Shown here: positions 33,648-42,358 of the stretch, one piece after another
Layout of the letters: every line of letters begins with the position of its first letter
Position numbering within the stretch: position 1 is the first letter of the stretch
NCBI RefSeq assembly: GCF_946893725.1
Contig: NZ_CAMPPE010000001.1
Coordinates: 186,001 to 250,000, forward strand
DNA: 64,000 nucleotides
Direction of reading: 5' to 3'
DNA from: Anaerococcus sp. Marseille-Q5996
Lineage (GTDB): Bacteria > Bacillota > Clostridia > Tissierellales > Peptoniphilaceae
Translations under genes and position numbers: made by a program
The notes under the pieces: generated by a model
Database searches by the model: none
What the model saw: only the letters and a program-made list of their open reading frames with translations
Told to the model about the DNA's origin: nothing

Positions 33648-34126
33648 TTTTTCCTCCTATAATTTACATAAGAAAACTTTATTCCGTTTTCCTCATATAT
33701 TTGAGATTCACTTACAATCTCAAAATCTGGATCTTGGTCAAAATTATGCAAAAAGGTATCTGCATCTTTTATTGCATTTATTTTTGTGATTATGGCTTCA
33801 TCAGCGTATGGTAAAAAAATATCAACTATCTCAGACCCGCCTATTACAAAAACTTCTTTTTTACTAGTTTTAACATAGTTTATAACCTCACTTGGATTAT
33901 GAAAAACTTTTGCATTTTTTGCCTCATAATCGGGATTTTTTGATAAAATAATATTTTTCCTATCTGGCAAAGCATGACCAATTGATTCATAGGTATTCCT
34001 ACCCATTATCACAATATTTCCCATAGTAATTTGTTTAAAATGTTTCAAATCTTTTTTGATGCGAAATAGCATGTCATTATCTTTTCCGATTGCCCAATTT
34101 TCATCAACTGCTAAAATAATTTTCAT
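33644..34126 (-). CDS. folA: Dihydrofolate reductase
   Basis: 160 residues, standard DHFR length. MKIILAVDENWAIGKDNDML, VIMGRNTYESIG (NADPH site) and VIGGSEIVDIFLPYADE are family motifs. It reduces dihydrofolate to tetrahydrofolate. The start at 34126 is supported by RBS AGGAG on the minus strand; the longer reading frame to 34159 has no RBS. It is divergent from nagA and coupled to the glutaredoxin-like gene. thyA is not nearby. Confidence 0.94.
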   Translation of the reverse strand: MKIILAVDENWAIGKDNDMLFRIKKDLKHFKQITMGNIVIMGRNTYESIGHALPDRKNIILSKNPDYEAKNAKVFHNPSEVINYVKTSKKEVFVIGGSEIVDIFLPYADEAIITKINAIKDADTFLHNFDQDPDFEIVSESQIYEENGIKFSYVNYRRKK

Positions 34127-34189
34127 TTTTAAACTCCTATCCTTATAATACCCATCCAAAGCGGGTAAAATACTAGCAAAGGAGAGATT

Positions 34190-35317
34190 ATGTTTTATAC
34201 AGCTGATTATATTATTTTAGAAGATAAAGTTTTAGAAAATTATTATATGGAAGTAAAGAAAGGCAAAATAAAGTCATTTTCTAAAGAAGAACCAGAAACT
34301 TATGAATATTTGGGAGAAATTATTGCTCCAGGTCTGGTAGATACTCATATCCATGGCTATCATGGAGAAGACATCATGAATGCCAAAAAAGGTGCTCTGG
34401 AAATAATTTCTAAGGGACTTTTGGAAATGGGAGTTACAAGCTTTTTGCCAACAACACTTACAGATTCAACAGAGAGATTAAACCAAGCTTGCAAAGTGAT
34501 CGGTCAAGAATATAAGGATGTGACTGGTGCAAAAATCCGTGGAGTTTTCCTAGAAGGCCCATTTTTTACAGAAAAATATAAGGGTGCCCAAAATGAAAAA
34601 TATATGTCAGATCCAGATATAGAAAAACTAAAAAAATGGAAAGAATTATCAGATGGTTTGGTAAATAAAATTGCCATTGCCCCAGAAAGAGATGGAGTAA
34701 TAGACTTTATCCATAAAGCAAATGCAATGGGGATTGCAGTTGCCTTAGGACATTCTGATGCCAGCTATGAACAGGCAATGGATGCAGTAGAAGAAGGGGC
34801 AAATATTTTTGTCCACACCTATAATGGCATGAGTGGACTCCACCACAGAAATCCAGGAATGGTAGGAGCAGCAATGAATTCAGATGCTATAAGTGAATTA
34901 ATTTGCGATGGCCACCACGTAAGCCCAGCCAGTGCAAATGTTTTGATGAATGCAAAAGGCAGAGATAAAATCGCATTAATAACAGACTGTATGTCAGCAG
35001 GAGGCATGGCAGATGGAGATTACAAACTAGGAGAATTTGATGTAATTGTAGAAAATAGCACCGCAAGACTAAAAGAAGGCGGTAACCTAGCAGGGTCAAT
35101 TTTAAAATTAAAAGACGCTGTAAAAAATGTAGTAGACTGGCAAATAGCAGACACCTTTGAAGCCATCCAAATGGCCAGCCTAATCCCAGCTAAATCTGTA
35201 GGTATAGATAATGTGTGCGGAAAATTAAAAGTAGGATTTGATGCTGATTTTATAGTTTTGGATGATGATTTGGATTTAAAAGCTACTTATTTAAACGGTG
35301 AGAAAGTTTTTGAATAG
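34190..35317 (+). CDS. nagA: N-acetylglucosamine-6-phosphate deacetylase
   Basis: 375 residues of the amidohydrolase superfamily. Metal and substrate motifs: DTHIHGYHG (about 53-61), LEGPFF, GHSDASYEQA, VHTYNGMSGLHHRNPG, DGHHVSP and TDCMSAGG. It removes acetate from GlcNAc-6-phosphate in amino-sugar use and wall recycling. RBS GGAGAG. It is alone (no nagB adjacent) and ends at a strong terminator. Confidence 0.95.
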   Translation: MFYTADYIILEDKVLENYYMEVKKGKIKSFSKEEPETYEYLGEIIAPGLVDTHIHGYHGEDIMNAKKGALEIISKGLLEMGVTSFLPTTLTDSTERLNQACKVIGQEYKDVTGAKIRGVFLEGPFFTEKYKGAQNEKYMSDPDIEKLKKWKELSDGLVNKIAIAPERDGVIDFIHKANAMGIAVALGHSDASYEQAMDAVEEGANIFVHTYNGMSGLHHRNPGMVGAAMNSDAISELICDGHHVSPASANVLMNAKGRDKIALITDCMSAGGMADGDYKLGEFDVIVENSTARLKEGGNLAGSILKLKDAVKNVVDWQIADTFEAIQMASLIPAKSVGIDNVCGKLKVGFDADFIVLDDDLDLKATYLNGEKVFE

Positions 35318-35330
35318 AAGAAAAATATAA

Positions 35331-35356
35331 AACACCCCCTTGGGGGTGTTTTTTTG
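35331..35356 (+). terminator. Rho-independent terminator after nagA
   Basis: GC-rich stem AACACCCCC (35331-35339) and GGGGGTGTT (35342-35350), 2-base apex, T-run. Confidence 0.95.
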
Positions 35357-35397
35357 TGGTGATTTATTGAAGATGATTATTACATTAGTAAAATATA

Positions 35398-35444
35398 TTG
35401 ACAAATGTAAAAATGTGGATATAATATTTGTGAAAACGTTGTTA
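35398..35444 (+). promoter_or_regulatory. Promoter, SorC-type operator and cre-like site of the polyol operon
   Basis: -35 TTGACA (35398-35403), 16-base spacer, -10 TATAAT (35420-35425). The -35 is embedded in TTGACAAATGTAAA (35398-35411), nearly identical to an inverted repeat at 41832-41845 before the EIIA gene. A cre-like TGAAAACGTTGTTA (35431-35444) covers the transcription start and matches the CcpA consensus at all but one fixed base. Together they predict induction by SorC and catabolite repression by CcpA. Confidence 0.65.
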
Positions 35445-35461
35445 TAATATAGGAGGTAGAT

Positions 35462-36709
35462 ATGACTTTATATGGTCAATTATTAGAACGACAAAAAGAA
35501 CAAGACTCTATCAGAGTAGGTGTAATCGGTGCTGGACAAATGGGAAGAGGAATGGTTGCTCAAATATCAACAATACCAGGTATGATTGTTACCGGTATCA
35601 GTGATTTAAATATTGATGCAGCAAACGCAGCGAAAGATGCATTCAATAGCTCATCTGAAGAAAAAGTTGAAATATTAACAACTACAGATTTTAAAGAAGT
35701 TATTAATAATGAAAATATAGATGTAATAGTAGAAGCAACTGGTGTTCCAGAAGTAGGAGCTAAGGTTTGTTTAGAATGCTTACTAGCACACAAAAATATA
35801 GTTTTGTTAAATGTAGAGATTGATATCACAATTGGATCTCTTATGCATAAACTATTTAAATCTGCTGGTCTAGTATATACAGGATCTGCTGGAGATGAGC
35901 CGGCTGAGGTAGTTTCTTTATATGAATTCGCAAAATCAATGGGAATGGAAGTATTGGTTGCAGGAAAAGGTAAAAATAATAAACTTAAAGTCCATGCCAA
36001 TCCAGATACTGCAAAAGAAGAAGCTGAATCTAAAAATATGAATGCCCATATGCTTGCTGCATTCCAAGATGGTACAAAAACTATGGCTGAAATGAACTTA
36101 TTATCTAATGCGATTGGTTTTAAGCCTGATATTAAGGGAATGCATGGAATTTCAGGGGACTTAGACTCTACGGTTGATCAATTAAGCACAAAAGAAGAAG
36201 GTGGAGTTTTAAGCCAATACGGAGTAGTAGAATACGTTGATGGTTTAGCACCTGGTGTATTTGTAATAGTAAAAGGACAAAATGAAGGTGTTGTTGAAGA
36301 GTTAAATTATCTTATGAAAAAAGGAGATAAAGATAGACATATTTTATACCGTCCATTCCATTTAGCATCACTAGAAACTCCATTAACTGTTGCAAAAGTT
36401 GCTTTAAACAATGATACTTCAATAGTTCCATTAGGGGTACCTGTATCTGATACAGTTGCATTTACAAAAAAAGACATCAAAAAAGGTGAAAAAATAGATG
36501 GTATAGGTGGTTATTGTGTAAGAGGTCTTTTAGAAACCCACGAGGAATGTTTAAAAGAAAACCATATACCTATTGGACTAATAGCCGGAAATACAATTGC
36601 AAAAGAAGATATACCTGCAGATTCATTCTTAACTTTGGATAATACAGAGCTCGATACAACAACTACTGTATATAAATTAAGAAAATTACAAGATGAATTT
36701 ATTGGATAA
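35462..36709 (+). CDS. SAF-domain NAD(P)-dependent oxidoreductase (COG4091-like)
   Basis: 415 residues. The N-terminal Rossmann domain has GVIGAGQMGRGM (GxGxxG, 23-28) and resembles homoserine dehydrogenase or Gfo/Idh enzymes (VEATGVPEVGAK). The C-terminus (about 325-400) is a SAF domain (VAFTKKDIKKGEKIDGIGG, GLIAGNTIAKEDIPADSFLT). Such proteins are annotated as predicted homoserine dehydrogenases or FlgA-like, but recur in carbohydrate operons. As first gene of this operon it is the best candidate for oxidising the phosphorylated polyol, a role SrlD plays in classical glucitol operons. RBS AGGAGG. Confidence 0.8.
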   Translation: MTLYGQLLERQKEQDSIRVGVIGAGQMGRGMVAQISTIPGMIVTGISDLNIDAANAAKDAFNSSSEEKVEILTTTDFKEVINNENIDVIVEATGVPEVGAKVCLECLLAHKNIVLLNVEIDITIGSLMHKLFKSAGLVYTGSAGDEPAEVVSLYEFAKSMGMEVLVAGKGKNNKLKVHANPDTAKEEAESKNMNAHMLAAFQDGTKTMAEMNLLSNAIGFKPDIKGMHGISGDLDSTVDQLSTKEEGGVLSQYGVVEYVDGLAPGVFVIVKGQNEGVVEELNYLMKKGDKDRHILYRPFHLASLETPLTVAKVALNNDTSIVPLGVPVSDTVAFTKKDIKKGEKIDGIGGYCVRGLLETHEECLKENHIPIGLIAGNTIAKEDIPADSFLTLDNTELDTTTTVYKLRKLQDEFIG

Positions 36710-36711
36710 AA

Positions 36712-37113
36712 ATGATTAAAGAAGTCGTAATAATATTACTTTTTTTAGTCATATGCCAAGGGGTTTTAGGAATATATCAGTTAAAAAAATACGACAAATT
36801 TATAAAGAATCTACAAACCAAGTATCAAGGGTTGGATAGATATTACCTGCTTAGTGAAAGGGCAGGTGATAAATTCCAATCGTTAATCTTAATTGTAATA
36901 ATGGATAGCTCATATAATATTATTGAAGCCTATTATTATTCAGGATATACAGTATTTTCAAGTTTTAAAAATATAAAAAGTATAGAAAATAAAAATATAA
37001 ATGATCTTTTAAATAATAAAACGGGTTATAAAGATATAAGAAACTTAGACGTAGCCCTAGATAAAGTTAAGAACAAATATGATGTAATTTTAGGAGAGAA
37101 AGTTGTTAGTTAA
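36712..37113 (+). CDS. gutM: Glucitol operon activator GutM family protein
   Basis: 133 residues: an N-terminal membrane helix (about 4-22), then a soluble domain starting GIYQLKKYDKFIKNL and ending ALDKVKNKYD, as in GutM/SrlM. GutM proteins are always linked to glucitol-type PTS operons and are called activators, though their mechanism is unclear and the N-terminal helix argues for a membrane location. It begins 2 bases after the SAF gene stop. Confidence 0.82.
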   Translation: MIKEVVIILLFLVICQGVLGIYQLKKYDKFIKNLQTKYQGLDRYYLLSERAGDKFQSLILIVIMDSSYNIIEAYYYSGYTVFSSFKNIKSIENKNINDLLNNKTGYKDIRNLDVALDKVKNKYDVILGEKVVS

Positions 37114-37936
37114 TTCAAAAAAAGCTTTAGAAATAGCGAAATTAGAAAAATTTGCAATACCATCAACAAACTTCATAGACAATAATTCAGCGAGGGTATA
37201 TGTAAAAACAGCAGAAGAACAAAATCTACCATTGATACTATCTTATGCTCAATCACATGCTGATATACTATCATTAGAAGAAGCAGCTACATTTGGAAAA
37301 TATTTAGCAGAAGCATCAAAAGCACCAGTAATACTACACCTAGATCATGGTCAAGATAAAGAGACTGTATTCAAAGCTATAGAACTAGGATTTAGTTCAG
37401 TAATGATAGATGCATCAAACGAAAGTTTTGAAGAAAATATAAAAATAACAAAAGAAATAGTAGACTACGCTCACAAACATGATATAACTGTAGAAGCAGA
37501 ATTAGGTCATGTAGGTGCAAATGATACTTCAGAAGCGGCAGAAATAACAGATTCAATATACACAGAAGCAAAAGATGTAAAAGAATTTGTAGAAAAGACA
37601 GGCGTAGACTCATTAGCAATCTCAATAGGCACAGCCCATGGACTTTACAAAGGCGAACCAAAAATTAACTTTGAAAGACTAAAGGAGATAGATCAGCTTG
37701 TAGATATACCGCTGGTACTACACGGGGGTTCATCATCTGGAGATGAAAACTTAAACAGATGTGCCACAAATGGAATATCAAAAATAAATATTTACACAGA
37801 CTTCATAACAGCAGCTTACAAAAAAATAAAAGAAGGAAACTTCGAAAACTATATTCAAATGAAAGAAGCCTCAGATAAGGCTATGAAAGAAGTCTTAGAG
37901 CACTATTACAAAGTATTCGAAACAAAAAGCATATGA
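37103..37936 (+). CDS. Class II (ketose-bisphosphate-type) aldolase
   Basis: 277 residues, class II fructose-bisphosphate/tagatose-bisphosphate aldolase family. Zinc-binding and catalytic elements: LHLDHGQD (about 78-85), EAELGHVG, GTAHGLYKGEP and LHGGSSSGD, ending with NIYTDF. It would split a ketose phosphate into triose (or smaller) units. The start is a TTG at 37103, preceded by AGGAGAG (37092-37098) and overlapping gutM by 11 bases; no nearby ATG fits. Substrate unproven; the operon suggests a polyol-derived ketose phosphate. Confidence 0.88.
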   Translation: MLVNSKKALEIAKLEKFAIPSTNFIDNNSARVYVKTAEEQNLPLILSYAQSHADILSLEEAATFGKYLAEASKAPVILHLDHGQDKETVFKAIELGFSSVMIDASNESFEENIKITKEIVDYAHKHDITVEAELGHVGANDTSEAAEITDSIYTEAKDVKEFVEKTGVDSLAISIGTAHGLYKGEPKINFERLKEIDQLVDIPLVLHGGSSSGDENLNRCATNGISKINIYTDFITAAYKKIKEGNFENYIQMKEASDKAMKEVLEHYYKVFETKSI

Positions 37937-37954
37937 GATAATAAGGAGAAATCA

Positions 37955-38656
37955 ATGATTGAAAAAACAATAACAAAACCATTTTTCATCTTCAATCCAA
38001 AATCCTATCTATATGGGCAAGAACTATATGAACTCGTAGAAGTAGCCGAAGAATTAGCAGAAGAATACCAAGAAAAAATAACAATACTAGTAACAGGACC
38101 ATTTGCAGACCTAGCAAACATGGTAAAAATAAGTAAAAAAGCAAAAATATCAGCCCAACATATGGATGGAATACAACTAGGTCGTGGCATGGGATATGTA
38201 ACAGCAGAATCCCTATCAAATATAGGAGTAAAAGCAACATTCTTAAACCATGCAGAACACCAACAAAACCTAGCAGACCTAGCAAAATCCATAAAAAGAG
38301 CAAAAGAAAAACAAATATCAACCATAGTATGCGCTGACAGTCTAGAAGAAGCCAAAGCAATAGCAAAACTAAATCCAGACGTAATCCTATGTGAACCAAC
38401 CGAATTGATAGGGACAGGCAAAGTAAGCGATGAAAGCTACATTAACCAAACCAACCAAGCAATAAGAGAAGTAAACAAAGACATCCTAGTAATGCAAGCA
38501 GCAGGAATCAGCACAGCAGAAGACGTATATAGAACAATAAAACTAGGAGCAGACGGAACAGGATGCACAAGTGGCATAGTAAAAGCCGAAAATCCAAAAC
38601 AAATGCTAAAAGATATGGTAAAAGCATGTGTAAGAGCATACGAGGAGAGAAAATGA
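37955..38656 (+). CDS. Triosephosphate-isomerase-like isomerase
   Basis: 233 residues of the TIM family. The catalytic His is in LNHAEH (about 90-95), the Glu in CEPTELIGTGK (about 150-160, with the flexible loop), and the phosphate-binding Gly-rich loop is GADGTGCTSG. It is shorter than housekeeping TpiA (about 250) and closer to TIM-like isomerases of sugar operons, for example tetrose-phosphate isomerases of erythritol pathways. RBS AAGGAGA. The strand is unusually A-rich with many CTA/ATA codons. The yjbQ-like gene overlaps its stop (ATGA). Confidence 0.82.
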   Translation: MIEKTITKPFFIFNPKSYLYGQELYELVEVAEELAEEYQEKITILVTGPFADLANMVKISKKAKISAQHMDGIQLGRGMGYVTAESLSNIGVKATFLNHAEHQQNLADLAKSIKRAKEKQISTIVCADSLEEAKAIAKLNPDVILCEPTELIGTGKVSDESYINQTNQAIREVNKDILVMQAAGISTAEDVYRTIKLGADGTGCTSGIVKAENPKQMLKDMVKACVRAYEERK

Positions 38657-39171
38657 CTTATATAAAAACACTAGAACTAAAGTCAACAGGAAAAGAAGCA
38701 AGCTACCTAAACATAACCGAAGAAGTAAAATCAGCAATATCAGAAAGCAAAATAGAAAACGGAATATGCGTAGTAGTAAGCCCTCACACAACCTGCTCAA
38801 TCTTCTTTGAAGAATTCGCCCACGATAAGAATGAAAATGGTATCGAATCCCTACAAGAAGATTTAAACACAGTACTAAAAAAAATAATACCAGATCATGA
38901 CAGCGCAGACATCTACGTATATCCAGGAGAAGAACACTACAAAGCAGTAGAATCATGGCCAAATGCATCAGATTATCTACCAAACGGAGACAGAACAGCC
39001 CTATGGAATGGAGATGCTCACTTAAAATCCACCATACTAGGATCAAGTGAGACATTTGTAGTAGAAAATGGCAAACTAGGAGTAGGGACTACAGGATACA
39101 TCTATTTTGTAGACTTTGATACAACAAGATCTAGAGATAGAAAGTGTAAAGTTGTAATAATGGGTGATTAG
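38653..39171 (+). CDS. YjbQ (UPF0047) family protein
   Basis: 172 residues. YjbQ-family motifs: SPHTTCSIFFEEF (about 45-57), DHDSADIY, AHLKSTILGSS and the C-terminal GTTGYIYFVDFDTTRSRDRK. Usual YjbQ proteins are about 140 residues; here an insert lies between about 95 and 120. Some members show weak thiamin-phosphate synthase activity in E. coli complementation, but the true role is unknown. The ATG at 38653 overlaps the TIM-like stop and follows GAGGAGAG. Its place in a polyol operon suggests a catabolic or damage-repair role. Confidence 0.85.
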   Translation: MTYIKTLELKSTGKEASYLNITEEVKSAISESKIENGICVVVSPHTTCSIFFEEFAHDKNENGIESLQEDLNTVLKKIIPDHDSADIYVYPGEEHYKAVESWPNASDYLPNGDRTALWNGDAHLKSTILGSSETFVVENGKLGVGTTGYIYFVDFDTTRSRDRKCKVVIMGD

Positions 39172-39225
39172 TTCTCCCATTGTTCTAAAACGTAAGAAAA
39201 CGTTATTTTAAGAAATGGAGCAAAT

Positions 39226-39765
39226 ATGAAATATATAGAATGGTTTGGGACCAACTTTATAGGTCTCTTTGAAGCAGGTGCAGAAGTTTTTAAAAGCTTC
39301 ATGACAGGAATTATACCTTTATTAATCGTCTTGTTAACATTTACAAATGCGATCATCGCATTGATTGGGGCGGACAAGGTAGAAAATTGGGTTATTAAGA
39401 GATCTAATAATATATTTTTTAGATATACAATAATGCCAATATTAGCAGTCTTGCTATTAACAAACCCAATGTGTTATACATTTGGTAGATTTTTGAAAGA
39501 AGAACATAAGCCAGCATTTTATGATGCAACAGTAAGTTTTGTACATCCGGTTACTGGTATATTCCCTTATGCAAACGCTGGAGAGTTATTTGTATTCCTT
39601 GGTATTGCAGATGGAGTAGCAAAGGCAGGTTATAATCAGGGATCGCTTGCAGCTAGATACTTCATAGCTGGAATAATTGTAATATTTATTAGAGGAATTG
39701 TTACAGAAAGAATTACAAAATTTTTAACAAAAAGAAAAGTAGCTACTAGAGCTAGAGGTGTATAG
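39226..39765 (+). CDS. srlA: PTS glucitol/sorbitol-type EIIC component
   Basis: 179 residues, matching the SrlA/GutA EIIC half: [47 protein letters not shown] and [18 protein letters not shown]. About three to four membrane helices. With the following gene it forms the membrane channel. Sugar specificity in this family covers glucitol and probably other polyols. RBS GGAG. The 54-base gap before it contains a partial cre-like sequence (39195-39208). Confidence 0.92.
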   Translation: MKYIEWFGTNFIGLFEAGAEVFKSFMTGIIPLLIVLLTFTNAIIALIGADKVENWVIKRSNNIFFRYTIMPILAVLLLTNPMCYTFGRFLKEEHKPAFYDATVSFVHPVTGIFPYANAGELFVFLGIADGVAKAGYNQGSLAARYFIAGIIVIFIRGIVTERITKFLTKRKVATRARGV

Positions 39766-39766
39766 T

Positions 39767-40792
39767 ATGTCAAAATATAAATCAGTATTTGTAAATAAAG
39801 GACAAGGAGGTTGGGGTAAAGGACTAACTATAACTCCAACTGAGAATAAGAATAAAGTTATATCTGTAACTGGTGGAGGCATACATCCAACAGCAGCTAA
39901 AATAGCAGAATTATCTGGCGCGGAAGTAAGAGATGGATTTAAAGAATCAATTCCTGATGATGAAGTTATTTGTGCAGTAATAGACTGTGGAGGGACAGCA
40001 AGAATTGGTGTATATCCAATGAAAGGAATATTAACGGTCGATATACTTGCTTCATCACCTTCAGGTCCGTTAGCAAAACACATTAATGAAGAAAATTTTG
40101 TATCTGGTGTTAGACCACAGGATGTTAAAATTTTAGATACAGTTTCTAATGATGAAATAGATAGAAAAGAAAGCTACGAATCTAAAGATAATGAATCAAT
40201 AAATAAAGAAAAATCCGAGATTTCTGAAGAAAAAACATTGTACACTAATAATAATCAAGGGAAAAAAGACTCTTTCATTCTTAGATTTTCTAAAGGCATA
40301 GGAAAAGTAATGGGAGTATTCTATCAAGCTGGTAGAGATACAATAGAAACAGTAATAAAAAATATCCTTCCTTTTATGGCATTTATTTCAATGCTTATAG
40401 GTATAATTAATTTTACAGGTTTAGGAGATGTAATTGCTAATCTAATAGCTCCTTTATCTAATTCTATATTAGGATTTTTAGTCATAGCATTTATTGCAAG
40501 CTTGCCATTTTTATCACCTATTTTAGGACCTGGTGCAGTTATAGCTCAGGTAGTAGGAGTATTAATAGGATCTCAAATAGCTACTGGAGCATTACCAGTT
40601 GGTTTTGCACTCCCAGCATTGTTTGCTATAAATGCACAAGTTGGTATGGACTTTATTCCAGTAGGTCTATCATTGGGTGAAGCAGAACCTGAAACAGTGG
40701 AAATTGGTGTTCCTGCTATACTTTACTCAAGACTAATAACCGGTGTTATTTCTGTTCTAATTGGATGGTTATTAAGTATCGGTATGTATTAA
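39767..40792 (+). CDS. srlE: PTS glucitol/sorbitol-type EIIBC component
   Basis: 341 residues. The N-terminal EIIB domain begins [18 protein letters not shown] and contains the phosphorylated Cys in [14 protein letters not shown] (about 71-84). A charged linker (about 125-165) leads to the second EIIC part with [21 protein letters not shown] and [36 protein letters not shown] sets the ATG at 39767. Last gene of the operon; a strong terminator follows. EIIA is encoded separately at 41881. Confidence 0.93.
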   Translation: MSKYKSVFVNKGQGGWGKGLTITPTENKNKVISVTGGGIHPTAAKIAELSGAEVRDGFKESIPDDEVICAVIDCGGTARIGVYPMKGILTVDILASSPSGPLAKHINEENFVSGVRPQDVKILDTVSNDEIDRKESYESKDNESINKEKSEISEEKTLYTNNNQGKKDSFILRFSKGIGKVMGVFYQAGRDTIETVIKNILPFMAFISMLIGIINFTGLGDVIANLIAPLSNSILGFLVIAFIASLPFLSPILGPGAVIAQVVGVLIGSQIATGALPVGFALPALFAINAQVGMDFIPVGLSLGEAEPETVEIGVPAILYSRLITGVISVLIGWLLSIGMY

Positions 40793-40798
40793 GACAAA

Positions 40799-40831
40799 AA
40801 AAGATGTTTAGTTTTCTAAACATCTTTTTAA
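40799..40831. terminator. Bidirectional terminator between EIIBC and sorC-like genes
   Basis: Arms AAAAGATGTTTA (40799-40810) and TAAACATCTTTT (40817-40828), 6-base loop, A- and T-rich flanks. It reaches the last codon of the convergent regulator. Confidence 0.9.
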
Positions 40832-41754
40832 TTGTTTAAAAGCATGGCTAGACTATAGTCTATAATTAAATGATTTATGTAACCTTTTTCTAATAAAGGT
40901 AGTACAGATTCATATTTTTCTTCGCCAGATGCTACTACGACTACTTCATTAATTTTTTTAATATCTTCAATATTCAATCCGATAAACTTTTTAGTAAGGG
41001 GGGTCGTAATAGGGTTTAAATCTTTATCATAAAATGTAGTAACAATATCACCAACTGCCTTTTTTTCTTCTAATATTTTATCATCCTCAGCTTGTATATA
41101 ATTTAGCCTCCTATATGTAGAACTTCTAATAGGATTACCAACTCCGATAAGAGCGATATCTACATTTTTTGCATTTTCTATTGATTGCCTAACCAATCTT
41201 GAATCCATTAATAGTTTTTTTTCATTTATATCCTCAGCTTTGACTGGAGAATAAAAGAACTTAGTTTTAGTAGAGTATTTTCTTGCAAGTGTAAAACATA
41301 GATGATTACAATGCAATGCTTCATTATCCATCTCAACCCCGCCTATTAGTGGAACTATTTCTTTAAAGTTAGTATTTATGTAGTTAGCATAATGTATAAA
41401 TTCATACAGAGTTGTTCCAAAACCAAGTCCAATTGTTAAATTTTCTAATCTGCGATTTTCTATATATTGAGCACAAAGAATTCCTATTTCTTTTTTCGGA
41501 TTGTCAGTTTGGGCGGGTGAAACAAACACGTTATCTAAATTATATTTTTTTTTAATGTTCATAGATAAAGAATGTGTATCGGAACCTAATTTTACTATTG
41601 ATATTTTAACAATACCCTTATCTTTAGCTTCATTAAGCATACTAGCTATTGTAGGCCTAGATAAGTTTAATTCTCTAGCAATCTCAGTTTGAGTTAAATT
41701 TTCTTCGTAAAACATACTTGCAACTTTTATTAGTAAATCTATTCTGTGAGTCAT
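40828..41754 (-). CDS. SorC-family transcriptional regulator
   Basis: 308 residues. The N-terminal helix-turn-helix (about 20-50: LTQTEIARELNLSRPTIASMLNEAKDKGIVKI) is followed by a sugar-phosphate-binding domain with IGLGFGTTLYEFIHY, VPLIGGVE, IALIGVGNP and VASGEEKYE. SorC proteins sense phosphorylated sugars and polyols. It lies between the main PTS operon and the divergent EIIA gene, and identical inverted repeats occur before both target units, so it is the likely controller. RBS AAAGGT (weak). Confidence 0.9.
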   Translation of the reverse strand: MTHRIDLLIKVASMFYEENLTQTEIARELNLSRPTIASMLNEAKDKGIVKISIVKLGSDTHSLSMNIKKKYNLDNVFVSPAQTDNPKKEIGILCAQYIENRRLENLTIGLGFGTTLYEFIHYANYINTNFKEIVPLIGGVEMDNEALHCNHLCFTLARKYSTKTKFFYSPVKAEDINEKKLLMDSRLVRQSIENAKNVDIALIGVGNPIRSSTYRRLNYIQAEDDKILEEKKAVGDIVTTFYDKDLNPITTPLTKKFIGLNIEDIKKINEVVVVASGEEKYESVLPLLEKGYINHLIIDYSLAMLLNN

Positions 41755-41831
41755 AAATTACCTTTTCTCTTATTATAATTAATATTTTAACATACAAATT
41801 TATAAACATCAATTTAAAATTGTAAAATATA

Positions 41832-41860
41832 TTTACAAATGTAAAAAAATGAAGTATTAT
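41832..41860 (+). promoter_or_regulatory. Promoter with SorC-type operator before EIIA gene
   Basis: TTTACAAATGTAAA (41832-41845) is an inverted repeat (TTTACA-AA-TGTAAA minus overlap) that covers the -35 TTTACA; a -10 TATTAT lies at 41855-41860 after 17 bases. The surrounding AAAATATATT prefix is also shared with the promoter at 35391-35411. Confidence 0.65.
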
Positions 41861-41880
41861 AATATTAAAAGGAGAGTAAT

Positions 41881-42234
41881 ATGAAATTAAAAATTTTAGA
41901 TATAGGGAAAATGGTTCCAGAATTTGAAGCTGAAAAACTATTTGTACTTTTTGGTAACTCAGCACCTCCAGAGCTTAGAGACATTAGTGTAATCATTGAT
42001 TTTGAACGCAATGATGATGGCATCTATTTTAAGGAAGGTAGTAAGTTAATTATATCAAATCAAGAATATGAAATCACTGAAGTTGGTAATATGGCTAATT
42101 CAAACTTTCATGAATTAGGACATTTATCAATTTATTTAAACAAAGACATGGAAACGCTTCCTGGGGCTGTACATGCTGTTCCTGATGTATTTCCAGAGTT
42201 TAATGTTGGTGATGAAATAGAAATTATTTACTAA
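41881..42234 (+). CDS. srlB: PTS glucitol/sorbitol-type EIIA component
   Basis: 117 residues matching SrlB/GutB. Family features: LFGNSAPPELRDISVIIDF and the C-terminal EVGNMANSNFHELGHLSIYL; one of the histidines accepts phosphate from HPr. It supplies EIIBC. It is split from the EIIC/EIIBC genes by the divergent regulator but shares their operator. RBS AAAGGAGAG. Confidence 0.93.
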   Translation: MKLKILDIGKMVPEFEAEKLFVLFGNSAPPELRDISVIIDFERNDDGIYFKEGSKLIISNQEYEITEVGNMANSNFHELGHLSIYLNKDMETLPGAVHAVPDVFPEFNVGDEIEIIY

Positions 42235-42358
42235 CTCATTAAAGAATGAGTGTTATATACAGAAATAGCAAACTTAGTTTGTTTCTTAATAAGTGATCGT
42301 TCATCATATATCCATGGAGTTACTATAAATGTAGCCGGTGGAAAAACTAGGGGTTAAT

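Noticed and set aside
37992-39055. Leu-rich minus-strand frames of 135-149 codons across the TIM-like and YjbQ genes
   Set aside because: They arise from the A-rich coding strand; the Leu-rich translations are compositional and lack RBS. The composition shift itself is reported.
42234-42251. Terminator after srlB (ACTCATT/AATGAGT hairpin)
   Set aside because: There is no T-tract, so read-through into the transaldolase-like gene is more likely.
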